Source: Ryuthela nishihirai (lineage: Eukaryota; Arthropoda; Arachnida; Araneae; Heptathelidae). Taken from it: DNA of 64,000 nt. This document shows, in pieces, positions 57,480 through 64,000 of this stretch. The notes beneath the pieces are model-generated. The model was not told the DNA's origin. It did no database searches and worked only from the letters and a program-made list of their open reading frames with translations. Position numbers and translations under genes: made by a program. Location: positions 22,299,404 through 22,363,403 of the forward strand of contig JAWZYU010000034.1 of NCBI GenBank assembly GCA_038380435.1, written 5' to 3'. Position 1 is the first letter of the stretch, and each line of letters opens with the position of its first letter.

Positions 57480-57790
57480 TCTAGTTTGCACTCTTGAACA
57501 TCAGTTGATGGACGTCGGAGAGGACAAAGCAGCAGGCGACGACGTAAAACAAGCTGGAACGCCACCTCCGAGCCCCGCCACCAGAGCACCTGACCTAGTT
57601 CCGTAGTGACGTCAATGACGTTGCGTCGCCCCGCAATCTTTCGTCAGAAGGTTCCGACCGAAAAGCACGCGAATGTCACGTCGGAGGTCAAGCCTCGTGA
57701 ATGCATTTCAGGAGATGACGTCAAGGACCGAGGATGAACGGGAAAGTGTCCCCCGGAGGGTCATTTCCTCTGAAAGGGATCTCATCGCTT
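57480..57790 (+). promoter_or_regulatory. GC-richer patch with CRE octamers and a short ORF
   Basis: Two perfect TGACGTCA palindromes (57607-57614 and 57716-57723), a TGACGT at 57616 and TCACGTCGG near 57676. An ATG at 57508 opens 32 codons rich in Asp, Pro and Ala (MDVGEDKAAGDDVKQAGTPP), ending in TAG. Base composition differs clearly from the AT-rich surroundings. It could be a promoter or first exon of an unknown gene, or an exon remnant; no homology recognised. Confidence 0.35.
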
Positions 57791-58059
57791 TCGCCACTTC
57801 GACTTAGGGTTGAATGAGATTTTCTTTGATGTGAGATTGACATTCGAAACCAGGGATCTTTCAGGCGGTATCCTGGCGAGCAAATTAAGGTATGCAACAA
57901 AACAATTGTGTCTTCATGGAATTGGTTGAGGTAGAAAAAATTATAAGTAAAAAGTATACGAATTTTAGGAATTCCGTGTATTTACTCTCATTATCCAAAA
58001 CATTTTGTAGCATTTTTATATAACCTTCAATATATTTTTTTGTAACTTCTCTTATTCAA

Positions 58060-58420
58060 GACTGGATCTGGGGGATGGGGAGGGATTTTTTTTTTTCAGA
58101 AATAAATGAAAAGATCCCTTTTGAGTTGGCCTCACCCAGGGTTAAGAGGGTCAAGGGTTGTTTCCGATGTAACCCTCTTCCCATTCCAGCACCCTAAATA
58201 TTGAATATCTAGCAAAATAAATCGTTTGCAATAGTCAAAGTTTTGTCATTTTTCAAAATTTTCAAACGGTTAGAGGGCGTTAGTAAATCTTTTGTGATAT
58301 TCGGAAAGTTGAAATCGAAATATTTCGACAATGACTGTTGAACACAGAAGAATGTTTAATTCATCTCTAAAATAAAAACGGACAGAGGGAATTTTAAAAG
58401 ATCGTTTGTCGGAAACGAAT
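58060..58420 (+). repeat. Single copy of the GTTAGAGGGCGC dispersed repeat
   Basis: AGAAATAAATGAAAAGATCC, TTTGAGTTGG, CATTCCAGCACC, AATCGTTTGCAATA and CGGTTAGAGGGCGTTAG occur with the spacing of the 36-38 kb units. The flanking parts are in mixed orientation, so it may be a rearranged copy. Confidence 0.5.
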
Positions 58421-58875
58421 TAATGACGAATATTTAATGAACTTATTGCAGATTATGGAATGAAAATATATTGCAATTCCTCCCCCCCCCCCTCTCTCTC
58501 TCTTCATGGTATGCTCTTCTGTCAAGTGCATTAGCCCTCTAGGGTGTGTCCACAATATCTCTTTTGAAAATTAACATGTTCTCTTTCTATTTTCGGATCT
58601 TGTTTTTACTCCTTTTTAAAGACGGAACTGTTTTACTTTTTTAACTATTAACAAAAACCTTTCATTTATAAAATGTTTATTGATAAGAAATATTTCAGGA
58701 AAAGTTACTGAACGAATCTTAGTATTTAAACAGAATACCTGAATGGTATCCAAATTGTCAAATTCAAATGACATATATTCATGATTGCTCACGGTGATTC
58801 TTTTCAAATCGCACTGGTTCACCTGTGATTGCTTGATGTGGAATATAAAGCTTCCGACGAAGACTGCCTTAATTA

Positions 58876-59108
58876 TAAATAAATAAATACCCTCTCAAGC
58901 AGCTGCTTGCCACAGAGGTCTGACAGGAGCCTGACAGAGAAGTCTGACAGCTGCTTGCCACAGAGGTCTGACAGGAGTCAGTTTATATGCCATAGTACGA
59001 GATCTGAGAGGATGGCAGGACCTCAGCAGAAAAACGATACAAACAGCCATGCCTTACCCGGGGCTCGATCAGTAGCCAAGCGCGCTAACCACTCGGCCAT
59101 GGGACGGC
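58876..59108 (-). mobile_element. SINE B, minus, with internal duplication
   Basis: The GCTGCTTGCCACAGAGGTCT segment occurs twice (58900 and 58950), and part of the tRNA head is deleted. Perfect TSD CTGCCTTAATTA (58864-58875 and 59109-59120). Confidence 0.92.
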
Positions 59109-59429
59109 CTGCCTTAATTAGGAGCTATAAAACACACTGCTTCTAAGAAAAAAAAATCTCCTTGATAATGATCAAATTTACGTAACATTAATTCTTCAAA
59201 ATAAAAGTTTCCTGGCAAGCTTTTGTATTTTAAGCAAAAGATGAAAAAAAAAATCCTATTTTATTTAAAAAAAAAAAACGTTATCTTTTTCTGCCTTTAC
59301 CATATGGCCACCCTAATTTATCCAAAAACTTATGAGACTTGCATTTTGTGTTATCTACGTCTTGCTCTGGGAAGGTTTTAAAATGATTTCCGATCCATTC
59401 TTTATTGTTTGAAATAAAATATATGTGTC

Positions 59430-59785
59430 ATTCCAATGAAGAGTGAGCAAGCTGGAAACGAAACTGAAATCCTTTATTAATCTGTTCGAATTCACCATGA
59501 CTATTCAGACATTTGTCCCAACATGAAATTGGCAACATGACCTGCGCTTTGCTAGCGCGACTTTGGCAATTGCACGAGGCAGTCTACGAGAACGCACTGC
59601 ACATCCTCATCCGACTTCACCTTCCTCCTTTTCATGGAGTTTTTCATTGGAGGCCCAGGAATGTGAAAGTCTAATAGGGGAGGATGTTTCCGGCATTCCC
59701 AATCATACCTGCTTAACGTTGTTATTGTGATTTGGTTTTTTAGTTGAAAGTCACCATTAGAAGACATTTTGGCGTTTGCAGCCAT
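59430..59785 (-). pseudogene. Mariner-type transposase C-terminal relic
   Basis: On the minus strand, HPPLLDFHIPGPPMKNSMKR then KSDEDVQCVLVDCLVQLPKS resembles the segment after the third catalytic residue of a mariner family (pattern SPDLSPCDFHxFGPLK...FxSDEDVQ...WLxxQPKSF). A little further, in a shifted frame, WDKCLNSHGEF matches the usual C-terminal WxKCxxxxGDY block. The upstream catalytic domain is missing. Call rests on motif recall. Confidence 0.5.
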
Positions 59786-59939
59786 CTCTCCTGGGAATTC
59801 TCATTTGGGAAAGTCACACACACTGCTAAAACGATCAAGACGTAGCTGACCAGTCCGAAGAAAAAAGAAGTTGCTTTGCATTAATCTAGAATCAGCCATA
59901 GAGAGTAACTCTTTAATTCCAAATATCAATTCAAGTCAG

Positions 59940-59976
59940 TTGATGACCTTCGTAGCCCTTGGCTGCTTCGGGATTA
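59940..59976 (+). mobile_element. Short LINE 3'-end relic
   Basis: CTTCGTAGCCCTTGGCTGCTT resembles the last 40 bp of the RTE-like LINE (CTCCGTAGCCCATGGCTGCTT at 9790). No coding part is attached. Confidence 0.4.
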
Positions 59977-61130
59977 TCGATTTGTCCAAAGGTGACCAAC
60001 AGAAGATGTGATGTGTTGTGTTTGTGCAACGAACAAATTGCTGCCAGAAACTGCAATGCCCAATTTCCGTTCGCAGAAACCACCCTCTAACCCTTCACCC
60101 TTACTCAAGGCCTGAAGCAAAGAGGATTATCGAAAGCTTCGTTGCGCCACCTGTGATCCAAGAGCAGTCCAAAATCTGCACGAAATCTCCAAGAATGGAA
60201 CGCGACAATTAAAGTTTCGTGAACCAAAAGAACGTGCAAATATTCGAAGTGCACATCTCAACCAAGTCTCCTGCTTCTTTTCTTCCATCAACTTTGTCCC
60301 CCTGGAAGACGAAAAAGAAATAGAAAAGGAGAAGAAAAGATAAATTTTCACCCATTTTTAATTACCTCCACTGCATTTCAGACGCTTAAAGAAGTTGACA
60401 AAGTCTTTAAATCATTTGTGATAAGTCAAGCCTTACTGATACATTATAATTAATAGCTGTATTTCCGGTTTATATGTAACCAATATATCAAAATGGCCTG
60501 TTGAATTGAATTTTTTTCTCCTCTTCCTTCCAAGTGCATCCTTATCAAAATGCAAAACATTTCCCCCGTCTTCAGTAGGCTGCATACGCAACAATGCACA
60601 GATTCCGCAGACCGAACTTTACGCGCCACCAGAGAAGAGAGAGAAATGATGATGTGGCCTTTGTTTTTAACACGTGATGACAAGTTTAGACAAGCTTTCA
60701 AACAAGTCGCAGCTCGTTAACTTCGGAGGAAAGAGTGAAAATCTACAGACACGCGTCAAGAGCTTTTTGAACGTCCCTCGTATGAAAAGGCCTGAACAAA
60801 CAAGGAGTTCCTTCTAAGACCGATCTCTATCTGAAATGTTGCAGATGCGGAAAAAGTATCGTGATGACAAAGGGAGAGAGTGGAAATGTTGTCTTCACAT
60901 AATTTGTGAGCAGAGCAAGTGCGAGTAGAGAATCACTTCGTGGGTTCGGATCCCACCAGGCTCAAGACAAATTTTCATCTACACTCATTGTCATCATGAA
61001 ACGTAAATAGCATAATAGTTTATTAAATATTTCATAAATCAATGATATGCTGCGAAATTGTGTAGCATAAAATTTCTATTATATTGGCTACAAAGCGTCG
61101 AAGTTTCACCACCACGACAAACTTCAGATA
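59977..61130. other. Gap: unassigned
   Basis: A box B-like GTGGGTTCGGATCCCAC at about 60939-60955 suggests another tRNA-derived relic. No gene recognised; the short ORFs have no domain. Confidence 0.4.
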
Positions 61131-61139
61131 GGGCCAAAC

Positions 61140-64000
61140 AGACTGCTATATAGTCTACTTTTCCCTTAGACTTTCACATACTGTTATAGTCTACTTTTCC
61201 CTTAGACTTTCACATACTGTTATAGTCTACTTTTCCCTTAGACTTTCACATACTGTTATAGTCTACTTTTCCCTTAGACTTTCACATACTGTTATAGTCT
61301 ACTTTTCCCTTAGATTTTCACATACTGTTATAGCCTACTTTTCCCTTAGACTTTCACATACTGTTATAGTCTACTTTTCCCTTAGACTTTCACATACTGT
61401 TATAGTCTACTTTTCCCTTAGACTTTCACATACTGTTATAGTCTACTTTTCCCTTAGACTTTCACATACTGTTATAGTCTACTTTTCCCTTAGACTTTCA
61501 CATACTGTTATAGTCTACTTTTTCCTTAGACTTTCACATATTGTCATATAGTCTACTTTTCCCTTAGACTTTCACATATTGTCATATAGTCTACTTTTCC
61601 CTTAGACTTTCACATATTGTCATATAGTCTACTTTTCCCTTAGACTTTCACATACTGTCATATAGTCTACTTTTCCCTTAGACTTTCACATACTGTTATA
61701 GTCTACTTTTCCCTTAGACTTTCACATACTGTTATAGTCTACTTTTTCCTTAGACTTTCACATATTGTCATATAGTCTACTTTTCCCTTAGACTTTCACA
61801 TATTGTCATATAGTCTACTTTTCCCTTAGACTTTCACATATTGTCATATAGTCTACTTTTCCCTTAGACTTTCACATACTGTCATATAGTCTACTTTTCC
61901 CTTAGACTTTCACATACTGTTATAGTCTACTTTTCCCTTACACTTTCACATACTGTTATAGTCTACTTTTTCCTTAGACTTTCACATACTGTTATATAGT
62001 CTACTTTTTCCTTAGACTTTCACATATTGTCATATAGTCTACTTTTCCCTTAGACTTTCACATATTGTCATATAGTCTACTTTTCCCTTAGACTTTCACA
62101 TACTGTCTATAGTCTACTTTTCCCTTAGACTTTCACATACTGTTATAGTCTACTTTTTCCTTAGACTTTCACATATTGTCATATAGTCTACTTTTTCCTT
62201 AGACTTTCACATATTGTCATATAGTCTACTTTTCCCTTGACTTTCACATATTGTCATATAGTCTACTTTTCCCTTAGACTTTCACATACTGTCTATAGTC
62301 TACTTTTCCCTTAGACTTTCACATATTGTCATATAGTCTACTTTTCCCTTAGACTTTCACATATTGTCATATAGTCCACTTTTCCCTTAGACTTTCACAT
62401 ATTGTCATATAGTCTACTTTTCCCTTAGACTTTCACATATTGTCATATAGTCTACTTTTCCCTTAGACTTTCACATACTGTCTATAGTCTACTTTTCCCT
62501 TAGACTTTCACATATTGTCATATAGTCTACTTTTCCCTTAGACTTTCACATACTGTTATAGTCTACTTTTCCCTTAGACTTTCACATACTGTTATAGTCT
62601 ACTTTTCCCTTAGACTTTCACATACTGTTATAGTCTACTTTTTCCTTAGACTTTCACATATTGTCATATAGTCTACTTTTCCCTTAGACTTTCACATATT
62701 GTCATATAGTCTACTTTTCCCTTAGACTTTCACATATTGTCATATAGTCTACTTTTCCCTTAGACTTTCACATATTGTCATATAGTCTACTTTTCCCTTA
62801 GACTTTCACATACTGTCATATAGTCTACTTTTCCCTTAGACTTTCACATATTGTCATATAGTCTACTTTTCCCTTAGACTTTCACATACTGTCATATAGT
62901 CTACTTTTCCCTTAGACTTTCACATACTGTTATAGTCTACTTTTCCCTTAGACTTTCACATACTGTTATAGTCTACTTTTTCCTTAGACTTTCACATATT
63001 GTCATATAGTCTACTTTTCCCTTAGACTTTCACATATTGTCATATAGTCTACTTTTCCCTTAGACTTTCACATATTGTCATATAGTCTACTTTTCCCTTA
63101 GACTTTCACATACTGTCATATAGTCTACTTTTCCCTTAGACTTTCACATACTGTTATAGTCTACTTTTCCCTTACACTTTCACATACTGTTATAGTCTAC
63201 TTTTTCCTTAGACTTTCACATACTGTTATATAGTCTACTTTTTCCTTAGACTTTCACATATTGTCATATAGTCTACTTTTCCCTTAGACTTTCACATATT
63301 GTCATATAGTCTACTTTTCCCTTAGACTTTCACATACTGTCTATAGTCTACTTTTCCCTTAGACTTTCACATACTGTTATAGTCTACTTTTTCCTTAGAC
63401 TTTCACATATTGTCATATAGTCTACTTTTTCCTTAGACTTTCACATATTGTCATATAGTCTACTTTTCCCTTGACTTTCACATATTGTCATATAGTCTAC
63501 TTTTCCCTTAGACTTTCACATACTGTCTATAGTCTACTTTTCCCTTAGACTTTCACATATTGTCATATAGTCTACTTTTCCCTTAGACTTTCACATATTG
63601 TCATATAGTCTACTTTTTCCTTAGACTTTCACATATTGTCATATAGTCTACTTTTCCCTTAGACTTTCACATATTGTCATATAGTCTACTTTTCCCTTAG
63701 ACTTTCAGATATTGTCATATAGTCTACTTTTCCCTTAGACTTTCACATACTGTCATATAGTCTACTTTTCCCTTAGACTTTCACATACTGTTATAGTCTA
63801 CTTTTCCCTTAGACTTTCACATACTGTTATAGTCTACTTTTTCCTTAGACTTTCACATACTGTTATATAGTCTACTTTTTCCTTAGACTTTCACATATTG
63901 TCATATAGTCTACTTTTCCCTTAGACTTTCACATATTGTCATATAGTCTACTTTTCCCTTAGACTTTCACATACTGTCTATAGTCTACTTTTCCCTTAGA
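61140..64000. repeat. 36/38-bp satellite, about 77 copies, running off the window
   Basis: Basic unit TATAGTCTACTTTTCCCTTA plus GACTTTCACATACTGT (36 bp) and a 38-bp form with CATATAGTC and TATTGT. Homogeneous 36-bp units fill 61160-61510; mixed units follow. Rare variants recur at fixed distances (see findings). The right boundary is beyond 64000. Confidence 0.97.

Noticed and set aside
61140..64000. CRISPR-like or promoter repeat
   Set aside because: Contiguous 36/38-bp satellite without spacers.

Overview
This window is from an animal nuclear genome, AT-rich and crowded with repeats. I lean towards an arachnid, probably a spider, because of the repeat style and the mix of RTE-type LINE, tRNA-derived SINEs and several Tc1/mariner lineages. 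That placement is an inference from memory, not a search. Nothing in it looks bacterial or viral, and almost all open reading frames are chance frames in tandem repeats or pieces of transposons.

The one convincing host gene is a membrane-anchored short-chain dehydrogenase/reductase (SDR) on the + strand. Exon 1 (14855-15059) carries the start codon, two hydrophobic segments and the first half of the nucleotide-binding motif. Exon 2 (34626-34838) carries the second half. The split codon joins in phase to give TGCDSGFG, so the 19,566-bp stretch between them is an intron. It is filled with SINEs, DNA transposons and minisatellites. The later exons (active site Ser/Tyr/Lys) were not found, so the gene probably continues past the window.

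Layout. 0-6 kb: LINE relic, SINE B, a 614-bp internally deleted Tc1 element, unclassified repeats. 4.9-10 kb: a 3.5-kb RTE-like LINE inserted antisense into an older copy of its own family. 10-14.5 kb: degenerate tandem repeat and SINE fragments. 14.5-15.1 kb: SDR promoter-proximal region and exon 1. 15-34.6 kb (intron 1): a broken multicopy protein gene split by SINE A, a mariner relic, a 35-bp minisatellite, two Tc1 elements, a 24-bp minisatellite that grew out of Tc1 coding sequence, a 41-bp minisatellite, and a SINE whose 3' module is repeated ten times. 34.6-46 kb: exon 2, more SINEs, a 2.9-kb inverted-repeat structure, two Tc1 relics. 46.3-54.2 kb: a 47-bp minisatellite of about 168 copies. 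54-61 kb: nested SINEs, a CRE-rich GC-richer patch, a mariner relic. 61.1 kb to the end: a 36/38-bp satellite that runs out of the window.

Two SINE families dominate. SINE A (about 385 bp) starts with a tRNA-like head and ends in an AACCCAACCC-type tail. SINE B (about 195-210 bp) starts with a different tRNA-like head and ends in CTGCTTGAGGGGGTATTTATT. Many copies have clear target-site duplications (TSDs), which fix their boundaries and the order of nested insertions. The best candidates for something undescribed are the multimeric SINE A lineage, the minisatellite born from a transposase motif, and the paired palindrome-capped repeats at 35.6-38.6 kb.
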